From: Gonocerus acuteangulatus
Lineage: Eukaryota > Arthropoda > Insecta > Hemiptera > Coreidae
DNA: 64,000 nt
Assembly (NCBI GenBank): GCA_946811695.1
Contig: OX328123.1
Coordinates: forward strand, 44,201,871-44,265,870
Reading direction: 5' to 3'
The position numbers and the translations under genes were made by a program. This document shows positions 48,774 through 59,850 of the stretch, piece by piece. The stretch's first letter is position 1. Each line of letters begins with the position of its first letter. The notes under the pieces were generated by a model, which searched no databases, was not told where the DNA came from, and saw only the letters and a list, made by a program, of their open reading frames with translations.

Positions 48774-48864
48774 ACCATTGTCGGATATACCGTTTTATCC
48801 AAAATTCCTAATCAAAAAATACCTTTCGCTAACTTTCGCTCCCATTCTCTCTTCCATACACATA

Positions 48865-50110
48865 CAGTGGCTCACAGTCAAAATGATGCAAACCAAGATT
48901 TCTATTTCTATTGCTAGTAGCTCTCAATTTGTTATAATTTTAATGCCAATGCACATTAGGGCATAATGATTCATTGTCATACATTAAGTTTATATAAACA
49001 AATCCACTCTACAACATTTGTACAAATAGGAAAAAAATTCTTCATTAAAAATAGGAATTGAAGGTCATAGTGAAAAAGATGCAATGTTTAGTTCCGCTTA
49101 GAAAATAAATATACTTCAATTTTTGGGGACATGGGCTTGCTAATATTTTAATTCCTTTTCATTCTTTTAATAAAAACAAAAATAAACAATATGAACAAAA
49201 GTAATCATTTGCTTAAATTTAGTACGCATACGACTATTTCTGAACGAGAAATGGTGATTAAAAAATTTAAAATGGGCAAGACAACATGAAATCGCCTCTA
49301 TTATCAATAGGATTTATGCGACCATTTAACATATTATTGAACGTTTTAAAAAAGAAAACAGAATAATAAGAAAATCTAGATTCATTACAAAATAAACGTT
49401 TTACCGGCAATGACAAAAGTTGGATTTTGCGCCAAATAATAAATAATTCAAAATTATGTGCTGCAAAGTTGGCTACATGAGTTAAAAAACGTTTATATAA
49501 AACGGTGTGTGCAGAAACCATTCAAAGATTCTTAAGAAAAATGCAATACAATGGTAGAGTTGCTAGGCAAAATTCTTACATCAACGAAAAATATAAAAAG
49601 ATGCAAATTATTTTTCCCAAGGATCACTTAAAGAAGATATGGACTTCTGGAGAACTGTTTTGTTTTTGGAGGTGTCAACATTTATTTTGTTTGGCTCTGA
49701 TAGAACAAGTTCCGTCTGGAGAAAGGCAAAGGAAGAGCTCCATGGGAAAAATCTTCGCCTGAACATCTAACATTGAGGTGGTCATGTTATGGTTAGGAGG
49801 TGTATGGCTGCTTTGGCGGTAGGATATCATCATTTTATTGTGGAAACAATTGGTAAACATTTATATTGTGACATCCTGAAAAAAATATTGCAACCAAGCT
49901 TGGAAAAATAAATTATTTTGCTTTTTGTAGTCATAACGATCCCCAGCATTCTTCTTACCTCGCAAGAGAACGGGTTCATATAATTGCTCCAAAACTATGA
50001 AAGCACCCCTCCAATCACCAGACCTCAACGTCATAGAGAATGTATGAAGTCAATTAGAAACAGAGTGAGGAAGCATAATACATCAAACCATGTACATAAT
50101 ACATAAATCG
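48865..50110 (+). pseudogene. Tc1-like transposon, degenerate transposase
   Basis: After TA, the left end reads CAGTGGCTCACAGTCAAAAT, typical of Tc1-like termini. From ~49.27 kb a broken transposase follows: MGKT...EIASIINRIYATI with IIERFKKENRI (helix-turn-helix part); then from ~49.5 kb ETIQRFLRKMQYNGRVARQ (second DNA-binding part), then a WTSGELF-like segment where the first catalytic Asp is expected; finally SPDLNVIENV at ~50.02 kb (pattern SPDLNPIENVW, before the last catalytic residue). Many stops and frame changes. No matching right terminus was found. Confidence 0.75.
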
Positions 50111-50289
50111 AATAATTGACTTCCCTATGAAAACAGACATTGGCCTTACAGCATCAAGCGTGTTATTAAGAGGTGGTAGAACTCCTAGTAGTGGGGGTTT
50201 GTGTGTCGCAAGTATGTGGACGAGTGCTTTCCCGGGTTAAGCAGCTACCGAGGGGCATTTAGATGATAAAAATACAATAAAAAAATGAC

Positions 50290-50360
50290 TCTGGTTTCGG
50301 TTTCGTCCAGTGATTAACGTCTTAGATTCTCATGCGGGAGATACGGATTAAACCCCGCCT
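50290..50360 (+). repeat. Possible tRNA-like SINE head
   Basis: GTTTCGTCCAGTGATTAACG, then TCTTAGATTCTCATGCGGGAG, then ACGGATTAAACCCCG resemble A box, anticodon arm and B box of a Glu/Asp-type tRNA. Ends and target duplication were not found, and B-box agreement is partial. Confidence 0.35.
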
Positions 50361-51307
50361 TCAACACATTGAGATTTAAGATTTTAGGTCCCATTGTAAA
50401 AACCCCCTGTTCCACCATGGATCTTTAAGAAACCTGTTGAAAGCAGTAATTTTATACTTCTGTATTCTTTGTAAAATATATATGTATATATATATTAATA
50501 ACAAAAAAACTCTGGAAACCTCAATTGACATTAAATTGTTACATAAAAACACATGAAACCAACTGATGGCTTTCACATTCTAAGAAAATAAAGTCCGACT
50601 CGCAGAAACTGCGACATCTTTGCGTGTTTTCTTTTATATAGCTAGTGTCATGACTAAAATGCTTTGCATTGGTGTGTGGCCATATTGTTGTGTATAAAGA
50701 TAGTGATATTTAGATGTATTTTGAGTCCATTGAATGCTGGACCTATAAACATTCAAATGGATTTCCATTCCGGGAGAGTTCCTAGCATATTATATTAAAA
50801 CAAAACAGTCATATATATTAGTAGAATTTTAATGTAAATTTAATGTTTCAACGACTCGCTCAAGTACTGTAGATTGTAATAAATACTCCACCAGATGAAG
50901 GGCAGAGTAATGAATTTCGTGAAGGACGCAGCGTGAAGAGGCAGACACTTGCTGGTGACAGTGTTGTTCAATTTGGGAAGGCTGTTCAGCGGGGCAAGTG
51001 CCTACCTTCTTCTAACACTTTCTCAACTACTTAACCTCTTCTCCATCTTCTCCATCTCTACAGTCTAAACAACAAGGGAGAACTTTCTTATACTTTATTC
51101 GCCTTTTATAAATAATTGTTTCAATCAAATCGTCGCATTGTAACAAAAATAAAATACTTTCCAACGCGACTTACTCAACGAAGTACGCAACCAAATACAC
51201 ATACCGGTGAATTTAACTACTGACAGAACTAGCGAAAACGAAACCATACAGACGGATTACAAACGCATACGTAAAAAATATGCATAAAAACGAATATTTA
51301 AAATTGT
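50361..51307. other. No gene seen
   Basis: AT-rich DNA with a short TA run at ~50477-50495. Confidence 0.4.
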
Positions 51308-51564
51308 ATGTATAAAAGACAGGTGCGAGGTTAGCTCACTCGGCTAATGAACTGATGGACACAGGTTCAAAACCCGAGCGCGCACTAAAGATCTTATCTT
51401 CTAGTGCCGTCGTTCGAAGGTAGGATTTGGGGTCCCATATCGTCCCTAGGCTCACCCAGCCTGTAATTAATTAATTTGTGGGTACCTGTAAGGGGAAAAA
51501 TCAAGTGGCCGGAGCATAGTACTCCCTAGGTGCCGAATGCTCGAACTCATGATGTATACAAGAC
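51308..51564 (+). mobile_element. tRNA-derived SINE with target duplication
   Basis: The head contains an A box (TTAGCTCACTCGG, 51331-51343) and B box (GGTTCAAAACC, 51364-51374) at tRNA-like spacing, so it carries an RNA polymerase III internal promoter. The body (~51321-51551) is unrelated to tRNA. Flanking 13-mers ATGTATAAAAGAC (51308-51320) and ATGTATACAAGAC (51552-51564) differ at one base and mark the target duplication. No poly(A) tail is evident. Confidence 0.8.
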
Positions 51565-51644
51565 TTTTATTTGTTTTTGTTTTTTTCAAATGTTTTACTA
51601 TTTATTTTCTTTTTATGTATGTGATAATTTTATATATAACTAGC

Positions 51645-51649
<5 letters not shown>

Positions 51650-51714
<65 letters not shown>

Positions 51715-51762
51715 ATATATATATATATATATAATATATATATAATATATATATAATATATT
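51650..51762. repeat. (TA)n microsatellite with ATAA interruptions
   Basis: About 110 bp of TA, with the right half broken up by ATAATATAT units. Confidence 0.95.
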
Positions 51763-53990
51763 TCTGTACAAATACTGATTGAGCGAATAATACCGGGGAT
51801 CGAAACAGTTATTTTTTTTTTAACAAAAAAGTTAAAATTTAACTGTTAAAATATTTTAATAAAAATTACTTTCAAACTTTTATTTTTAAGTTGAAATATA
51901 ACAGGAAAAAAACTTTTTTTTAAAAAAAAGTATAGCCCGAAAAAGTTTTTTCGAACTTTTACGTTTTAAAAATGAAAATAGTAAAAGTTTAAAAAATATT
52001 TTTTTAAAATAAATGAAATGAATAGAACTATTAATTCAACATAAAATCATGAAGCAACACTGGAATAAATCATTGAAGTTAAACACCAAGACTTTAGTGG
52101 CGATTAAGCAGCTTTTCCAGATTGGCAGACTACAAACAGAATTCTCAAAAAGGCATTAATGCTGTCCGTACATAATAGGTCAGCTTTGTAGGGAACACTT
52201 GAAATATATATGCGGGCTTAGCCATTGTGTGTCGAGAGTGTGGAAAATGCTTCAAACAATAAAACATTTTCCAAATATTATTTTGCAAACATAATTCATG
52301 ACTTTCTTTATTTTGGAGCGTATAATCTTTTAATGTCAATGTTTATTTAAATGATTTGATATTTTACGTTTAACTGAAAAGCAAGAAAATAAAGATTTTA
52401 TGTTCTTTGATCATGGAATTTCATCCTTAGAATCACTGAGAAGTTATTAGCACTGCGGCTAAAATACTTTTTACTTGAGTCATAGACATGTAATTATTTT
52501 TAACAAAAAAGCTATCAAAAACATAATTTATGTATTTTTAATTTAGGGGTTACATCACTTTGAAATTATTTTCGTGAAGAATTTATTTATATCTTTATCA
52601 ATGATAAAGCCTTGTTTTGTTAATTATAAGAGAATATTAATATTGAGAAATACTCCTATGCTGAACACAGGTCAGGGATTTTTCCAAAATTTATTCAATT
52701 GACTAAAATTTTCCTTTAGTTCAGAGCCATAATACGATTTCTTCATATCGACGGCTTAAAACATACCTTTTGTTATGACAGATGCTTTGCTGCTGACAAT
52801 AATGTACGAACCATTTTATGTTTAACGGCTACAAACTTCTCGTCGAATAAAATTTAAAAAATACAAATGTGCTATTTGAATTACATTTTATATTTACAAC
52901 TAGCACTTGAAGTATGTGCAAGATAAATAAGTTTTGTTACAATCGGTTTTAATTCATGAGACCACATTGGACAACAAGGCCATTTTTCGTATAAGAGTTG
53001 ATTAAAACTAAAAGTAGATAGCGTGCGCTTTGAGGTTCCTAGAATGGAAGGATAAGCATTAAATATTTTGTGAGCTAGAACGGTGGAAAGACGGAAGTGA
53101 AAAAGGCTTCCCTTATCCAACATGTTCCACTCGAGTGAGAAGGTTGAATGGAAAAGGACGAGGTCTCCAACTTCACGCTCGGACACTTCCACATAACGGC
53201 CTCCGAATGTCTTCTTCTCCGAGTACTAGTATTCATTTTCCAACCCCGAAAACCGCAGAAATCCACATGTTAAGGCGTAATTGAAGAGGTCATAGTGGTA
53301 GATACGAAAAACCGGCTTAGTAGCATTTTTTAGAGTCTCCCCATGGTCCTGTGACAAACGCCTAGAATTCTCATGCGCGATATGCATGCTCAGCAAGGGT
53401 GACAACCTTAGAAGCGCCGTAAATATATATTTTTTTAAATATTTACACATGGAAGAACAGAGGAGAAAAGGCAGCCATTGCTAAGGTATTAATAATGCTT
53501 TATTCAGGTTTTATAATAGTTGGTCTCTAGGCCACTTTCATTTCAGGCCCTTCCGGGGGACGCGAAGGGATCGCATCTGTGGAAAGGTATTGGGCAAGGG
53601 GATTGGGGTGAAAGGATAGCTTGGAATGAAAAGTGGAGAAGCGGGTGTAAAAATATGGTTATAAATGCCTAGAATATAAACTTTAATATCCATGTTTTTA
53701 AGGCACAGTAAAGTCTCAGTTTTACTGATTAGTTAAATTGTTAAACATTCCTTACTTCATAACAAATATAGAGAATTAACTATTATTAGAGATTCGGTTT
53801 TTAAAAAACGATTATTTCTCTAAAGATCTCTAATTAGTTCATAAAAAAAAAAAACTCAATTTAATATATAAAACTGAGAATTAATCCGTATAAATATCAT
53901 AACATAAAATTTATTGAGATGAGATCGTCAACAGTTGATATTGCGAAAGTAGAATTTATCAGGGCTCGGTCTTGGAATCTTAATAAAACA
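51763..53990. other. No recognised gene; one unexplained open stretch
   Basis: The minus strand is open at 52881-53192 (103 codons; EVSEREVGDLVLFHSTFSLE near its start) in a locally GC-richer stretch (53030-53250), overlapped by another frame. I do not recognise it. It could be a decayed exon or transposon part. The rest is AT-rich. Confidence 0.35.
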
Positions 53991-53994
53991 ACAT

Positions 53995-54300
53995 TTTTTT
54001 ATAGGAAAATGAACTTTATTTTCCTATAGTTTAGACATTATAGCCGACGTTTCGGCTTGAAATAAAAGCCTTCATCAGGGCTATGATTACAGTACTTGAA
54101 ATTCAAGCCTTCAGTCAGAAATGTGATCACATCATGTCGTGTAGTGATGAGAATACGGAGAACTATTCCTCACGACATTATGTGTAATCATTTCTGACTG
54201 AAGGCTTGAATTTAAGTACTGTAATCATCGCCCGATAAGGCTTGAATTTCAAGCCGAAACGTCGGCAAACAATAAAACTCGTTTTCTTATAAAAAAAAAA
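53995..54300. mobile_element. Inverted-repeat element with hammerhead ribozyme motifs (pair 4)
   Basis: A ~300-bp palindromic element. Each ~140-bp arm holds, from the centre outward, GAAATG-TGATCAC/TTTCTGACTGAAGG, CTTGAATTT-AAGTACTGTAA, a hammerhead-like block ending GAAACGTCGGC, and an A/T-rich edge (TTTTATAGGAAAATGAACTT on the left, inverted equivalent on the right). The left-arm motif (54039-54085, minus) has an intact core; the right one (54230-54266, plus) has a damaged first box. No protein. It directly abuts the piggyBac remnant at 54310. Related by architecture to pairs at 13.4, 15.0 and 37.0 kb. Confidence 0.7.
54039..54085 (-). ncRNA. Hammerhead ribozyme (type I, minimal), intact core
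   Basis: On the minus strand: helix I strand ATAGCC, core CTGATGA (54078-54072), helix II GGCTT / AAGCC with a 7-base loop, core GAAA plus C (54053-54049), GTC, then helix I strand GGCTAT. All three conserved boxes (CUGAUGA, GAAA, NUH as GUC) are present and both helices pair. Helix III is almost absent, as in minimal hammerheads of Penelope-like retroelements, which are thought to work best as dimers. Cleavage would be after the C of GUC. Activity is inferred. Confidence 0.7.
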
Positions 54301-54540
54301 ATTAGTTTATTAACCCTGTATTGACATCTACGGTAAATTTTACCCCATACTTTGAAAATTTTTAAAATAAACAAATTTCAATTTTTTCTTTTTCTTTTTT
54401 AAACAACAACAATGTATAGACGAGGAACATCATGAAATAAATTCAAACTGGAATAAATCTGCAAAATATTTATATGAATATTAATTCACAAAATAGTTAG
54501 GAAATCCTAAAACTCAATATTGTTCGTACACCAAATAATT

Positions 54541-54742
54541 TTTTATTATTTATTTATTTATTTTTTTTTACGGCGCATCTACAACTTGACCATTAGCGCC
54601 GGGCTATCTATAGGTTGCCACCCTTTTATAATGCTAACAGCACGTGGTCGGTCACCCATTCAGGCACTGACCACCCCCGACGTTGCTTAACTTCGGTGAT
54701 CTACGGGAACCGGTGCATTCAACGTGGCTATGGCCGTTGGCT
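54541..54742 (-). mobile_element. 5S rRNA-derived SINE (SINE3-type)
   Basis: On the minus strand the first ~110 bp are a 5S rRNA gene copy: GCCAACGGCCATAGCCACG, CACCGGTTCCCGTAGATCAC, CGAAGTTAAGCAACGTCGGG, GGTCAGTGCCTGAATGGGTG, ACC...ACGTGCTGTTAGC, close to insect 5S rRNA. The internal polymerase III control region is thus present. A ~55-bp unrelated body (ending AGATGCGCCGT) and an A-rich tail with AAAT repeats follow. A perfect 10-bp target duplication CCAAATAATT flanks it (54531-54540, 54743-54752). 5S-headed SINEs are less common than tRNA-headed ones. It is not a functional 5S gene. Confidence 0.88.
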
Positions 54743-54874
54743 CCAAATAATTATCCTGAAAACAATATCACTAAACTGAAAATATTTATTACGAACAATA
54801 AACTATAAAGATTAAAAGCCATAGAAAACAGGAACTTTAGGAAAATACAATGTTCTGTCCAATTGAGACTCGTT

Positions 54875-55190
54875 AACATTTTGGTGATAGGTGATGACCG
54901 CGGCACATCGCTCATCTATACACACAACAAAGTATTTTCTTCTTCCTGTCATCATTTCTGTCACAAAATGAACATCTCACGGGTTTGTCCAAGGTAACGA
55001 AAGATGTTCAAGGTCCATCAGGAGTTGATTCATCTCCCGAAACAACAAGCATCAGTATCTTCAGTGGTTTTGGTGTGTTCTCCAGTTAAGCACTAATTGC
55101 AACCTGAGCTTTCACCAGTCGGTAGCCCAAATCAAAGAGAAAATCCTTTCTGGGCAGTTTTCAGGCCATTTTGTCACTTGGAAAGCCGTA
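54875..55190 (-). pseudogene. piggyBac transposase C-terminal remnant
   Basis: Minus-strand reading with RKDFLFDLGYRLVKAQV (segment before the cysteine-rich tail), then VRCSFCDRNDDRKKKILCCV, one stop, and AMCRGHHL. The spacing C..C....DRK....C..C...C..HH is the piggyBac C-terminal zinc-binding domain. A frame break and an in-frame stop inactivate it. The catalytic domain is missing. Confidence 0.7.
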
Positions 55191-55466
55191 ACATGAAAGT
55201 GATCGACCCGTGAAGGTCAATCAGATGAACGAAAAATACATACGTTAACTACACCGTGGGGTAAAAAATACCCATGCACAAATCGCGACCTTCTCATGCA
55301 GCGATTAGCTGACAGCTGGCTATGTTGATATTAGGTTATAATAGATAATGCACTTCCGATTATTTAGGAAGAAGGAGGGAGTCTTTGTGATTTACAGAAA
55401 TAAAGAAACACGCCTTAGAACAAAGTGTGGGGTATTTTTCACCCCACGGTGTCAATCCAGGATTAA

Positions 55467-58316
55467 GATACCACTAACGTATACTGCACAATTCCACCTT
55501 CGTAAAATAAAATTTGATTTTGAATATTAATTACACCATAAATAATATTTAATGGCCAGTTTTTCATTCACGCGATGAGGAACTAATAGTTTGTATTTAC
55601 CATATTTACGCTATTTTGTCCCCACATACTATGAGTAAATTTATACGGGTAAACAAATTTCTCTGAGCACTTATACTTCGAGAACCTATTTAGATGAGCA
55701 GATTGGAGAACAAATTAGCAGATAATCTTTTTTATTAACGAACTATTTCCAAAACTCAGGTTAATTATAGCTTACACTGGTGTTGCCGAGGAGTTCATGA
55801 AAAACACCATCCACAAATGGCCAAGGAAAAGCAGAAATAGTCTGTATATGACAACCGAAATTTATGCTTGATATAATGGTAGAATCTTTCCAAGCAGTGG
55901 AATATATTGACCCGGTCCTCAGTTGATTATACAGCGCAACCATCTTTATTTCCCAACATCAGGGGGGTTCAAGAAGATTTTATGAGATGTCCCTTCACTG
56001 CCAGGCTATGATTTCTCTGGCGCTACCTGCAGTGTTCTTGATAATTCTGCCCAGTAAATATTATATTCATAAGACAGATCCTGAGTCGATCAGACGTCTA
56101 GGGGCCTAAATCCTTAATAAGGCTTCTAGTTAGAAGATCGATAAATGCTAATCGAGAGGAGAGGTAACCTGCAAAATCATTAATGACGACTTGAATGTCG
56201 ATTATACAGTTTTTTAAAAGAGATATTTTGATTATTTAAATGCCTAATCACTGATATTTTAAAAAAATTCAAATACAGGAGTATTTCTCGTTAAAATAAT
56301 TTATATTCTGTGAGCAAGACATTCAGCAATCGCCCTAACCAGGTAGATAAAGCATACTCGCTTTTATTGGGATTTCCAGGCAGGCAGCTACAGTTTAAAG
56401 TCAGGCATTTATTTGGACATGCCGCAAAAAAGTTCAGCCTCGGACCAGGAAAAACAGTGGGTTCTTTACGGGCTCACTGACATCCTTCCAATTGTTTGGC
56501 TGAAGCTTCAGGAAATCCAATTTCCTGTAGAGCTAACGCCCATCACCGAGCTCTGAAACACCTGGTGTATTCCTCGTGCATACTATTTATTTATCGTTTT
56601 GGCTCAGGAAAAATATTCGTAGACACGCTCGTTTTTTATTCCATTGGCAAATCTTTTCTTTAATCCTCCACGGGTATGTCTGAATCAGTTCCCGTCGCAA
56701 CTTTGAGCCTTTGGTTTTAAAATTAGGAACATTTTTTTCATCCTCCGGAATGGATGAAGTAGAAGAAAGGATGGGGCTAGAAGGAAATACCAGATAGGAT
56801 AGATTGAGGTATGGGAATTGAAAGGGATTTATGAGGATTTAAAGGAAGAAGGGGTGAAGGAAGAATATTTTTTCCCTTCCTTTTGGGAGTCTGATTTATT
56901 GTTCTCTCTCTCTTCTCTTCAAGTTTTTATTGTAGGCACCTCTCAAGGCATATGAAGTTCCCTTCATTAGTATCCTCGCATGCTTTAAAGGTTTTTTTTT
57001 TTTTTGGATTCTCAAGTGCATTTTCTATTTCTATTTTCGATATGCTTGACAATTCGTTGATACGGAATTTTTGGTTGTTTGCGTTTTGGACTTGGCAAAT
57101 CAGGACTGCAGAATAAATACAAAATTAAAACCTAAAAGGAATAATTGTGCCCTTTAGTAAGGGTGCTCTCGCAATCACATAGCATATTACACCGGAAGGG
57201 ACCTCAAGCCAAAGGCACATAAGCACCTATTTTGTTGTCATTTACAGATCTATTCACCCGAGAAATTTACAATTGGCAATAACAGCCTTCTCCTCCTCTC
57301 CTTCATGCATTACATAACTACTGCTAGTGCTCCAATCCTATATATATCAAGGCTCTGAACGAATAGAGTGAAAAATGAAAATTAACTTAAACATTTCATC
57401 AGGATGTCTGCCACTTACATCTACCACAAAAGAACAATTTGACATTCGAATAGTCCGATTAAAGATGCCTGTGTTCGTGGATAAGGAACAGAAACTATTC
57501 AATATTTCAGTACCTTTCAGCTCTATATTATTTCCTTTATTGGACACAACACCTCCCCAAAGTGTTCCAGAGTTTCAGTTCGAGAGTAAGTTTCACTGAT
57601 CTCGTTCTTTTTCTCTAATGTTTAGTCTATGAAACACGTTCGAAAATAACCAGGAGCAAGATTATAAGTTAAGCCTTCCAGGCTTCTTTAGTAGGTTACA
57701 ATGACTGGCTTACTATTTTCCAAGTATAGCAGCCCCTAGTGGAGTTTATGTTTAAGAGCCACGAATCCCGACTCATTCTGTATCGCCGTGTCTCATGATG
57801 GATCTCCTCGCTGGTTGATCAACTCACATATCGTCCCTACCATCTCAAACTATCGAATATGCAAATCGACTAGCGAACGAACAAATTCTATCCGTTGACG
57901 AAGTAATATATTGAAAATGGTCTTATTCGTTACTTTATTTAATACATTAGCGGCTATTCTAAAGGGGTTAGAGTTGCGACAATTTGCGACGAGCGGTATC
58001 CTCCACAATCCAAGATCAAAGCCTCGAATCTGAGAAACTATATTTTTCATATTCGGTAGTTGGACATGGTAGGGACGATATGAAAGAGAGGAGAATCTAT
58101 TCAAAAGGATCAAAATTCTTCACGAATGAAACCGCGCTTCCGCTTTCTTGAATTGTGGAATGTCACAGCATCGCAAAGCAGTAATAAGAAGTGTAATACA
58201 ACAGACATTCAATAAAAATGGGTCCACTCTCGCATCCGTGCGTCAGTTTCAGAAATCCTTCAGCTCGCTCAAATACCTCTAAACGTCGTCTCTTACCGTT
58301 GAATGTATATACATAT

Positions 58317-58319
<3 letters not shown>
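55467..58319. other. No gene recognised
   Basis: Several 60-87-codon frames (55761-55943, 57347-57599, 57850-58113) lack recognisable domains. The stretch 56300-56560 and parts near 57.7-58.1 kb are less AT-rich and might hold decayed elements, but nothing can be named. Confidence 0.4.
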
Positions 58320-58405
<86 letters not shown>

Positions 58406-58441
58406 GAGAGAGAGAGGAAGAGAAAGAGAGAGACAGAGAGA
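58320..58441. repeat. Compound (TA)n(GA)n microsatellite
   Basis: About 52 bp of TA followed by ~70 bp of GA with a few interruptions. Open frames on both strands here are repeat artefacts. Confidence 0.95.
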
Positions 58442-59734
58442 AATCAAATTAAAAGAACCAAAAAATCAGCACATGAATGTCAGGGGCGTATATAAGGGGG
58501 GGCTGAGGGGGCATTTTTTGATTTGATCGGTATAAATGTGTCATTAAATCCTTAAAAATAAATAAATAAGATCACTTAGTTCATAACAATGGGTGTAATA
58601 GCGTTTTAGTTGGCTAAAACTATTCCATGTTCTAAATTGTTAGTATTCCCTACCCCAGAAATTCCCCCCCCCAAATTATTTTCTCTATACTATTATGATA
58701 CATGTCTAGGGTATTTTTTGGAAAAGCCGTGCCGGTGATTTTATCAGTAACTGTGATTATTTTAATTAAATAAAATAAATTTGACTCTAAAAAATATGTC
58801 AACTTATGTTGCGGTAACCTCACAAAATGTTCAACGGGTATTCGGAGGAATATGAGTGTTCCTCTACACCGTCCCATTTAGAACTGCTGAAATGTTAAGG
58901 CGCAGTCAGGCCTGAAACAAAGATTTATTCAGATTGCTGGAAGGCATACAAAGGACTAAAGAAAGCGGAGAGCGTGCGATATAAACATTATGTAGTAATT
59001 TATTCCAAAAACTTGTCAACAGACAACAGGTGCTCACACCCAGATGGTTGAATCCCTTTGGGTTTCAATGAAACACAGAAACAAGAGAGAATACTGGACT
59101 AGGAGGAACATCCTGGATTCATATTCATGAGAATTTATATGGAGGAGTAGGTACGAGAAGGAGTGATTGTTTAGGGAGATTCTAGAGAACATCCTCGATT
59201 TTCCAACAAAGATTTAATTTGTTTTTATCAGTTGAGGTTATTAAATATGTTTTGAGGTTATTTATAAAGTGTATTTTCTTTAATATACATACGTTACCCA
59301 TATATAATACTAACTGTTATTTAACAAAATCACTGGCACCCCTTTTCCGAAATATACCCCATGTCTACCTAGAAACAATAAAGTTAATAAGTACTTTTGG
59401 AGTTCACAGATATTAAAATGCATTGCCTCAAGTATAAATGAATTTTAGATGCGTTATGGAATTCCTTTACACGTGTTATGATGGTACTAGAGAGACATGT
59501 CGTATCCAATTGGAGTTTTGCCAGGACTTGTCTTCCAATTTCTGGTTTGGCTAGAAGCCACCACGAGACATGAAGGGTAGATTTGTTATGGGAAATCTTA
59601 TGCTCTGATAAGTAATTGTAAACAGCAACCCTGGTGAAAATTACAAGTGAAACCGATTTGCGCTAATAACTTCATACTGTTATTAGTAGGACATGGTAGA
59701 GAAGATGTCATTAGAAAAAAAAAGTCTGGACGTG
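58442..59734. other. No gene seen
   Basis: AT-rich DNA, no recognised element. Confidence 0.4.
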
Positions 59735-59850
59735 ACTCTACTAGTTGAAGGTTCTCCTCCTCAAGTTGAAGTTGTAAATTTTACATGTTTAACTTGTTCC
59801 CCTGAAGAGGAACCAAAAAGGTGCAAAACATATAGATAAGTCATAAAGTT
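59735..59850 (+). mobile_element. Single arm of the pair-3 hammerhead-like family
   Basis: Contains ACTAGTTGAAGGTTCTCCTC, AGTTGAAGTTGTAAATTTTA, TTAACTTGTTCCCCTGAAGA, a GGAACC-AAAAA-GGTGC hairpin and AAAACATA, matching both arms of the element at 36955-37285. Here the CTGAAGA box and hairpin are better kept than at 37.25 kb. No inverted partner was found nearby. Confidence 0.6.

Larger units (their letters stand above)
42093..48778 (-). mobile_element. BEL/Pao LTR retrotransposon, recent but integrase-deleted
   Basis: A complete insertion read on the minus strand: 5-bp target duplication ACCAT on both flanks (42093-42097, 48774-48778), LTRs with TG...CA ends, a primer-binding site directly next to the 5' LTR, a leader, one long gag-pol frame, and a purine-rich tract before the 3' LTR. 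The aligned parts of the two LTRs differ at only about one base (G/C near 42597 versus 48655), so the insertion is young. Two deletions are visible: the integrase core is missing from pol, and the 5' LTR lacks 191 bp present in the 3' LTR. Without integrase the copy cannot move by itself. Confidence 0.95.
54314..55462 (-). mobile_element. piggyBac-type element containing a nested SINE
   Basis: Flanked by TTAA (54310-54313 and 55463-55466). Left end CCCTGTATTGACATC and inverted right end TCCTGGATTGACACC match with few changes; TACCCC / GGGGTA blocks lie inside both ends. The interior has a minus-strand transposase end. A 5S-derived SINE has inserted at 54541-54742, so the piggyBac copy is older than that SINE insertion. 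Confidence 0.7.

Noticed and set aside
54630..54742. Functional 5S rRNA gene
   Set aside because: The 5S part is diverged, fused to an unrelated body and A-rich tail, and flanked by a target duplication; it is a SINE.
57850..58113. 87-codon minus-strand frame that loosely resembles LINE C-termini
   Set aside because: Similarity too weak to name; no RT motif nearby.
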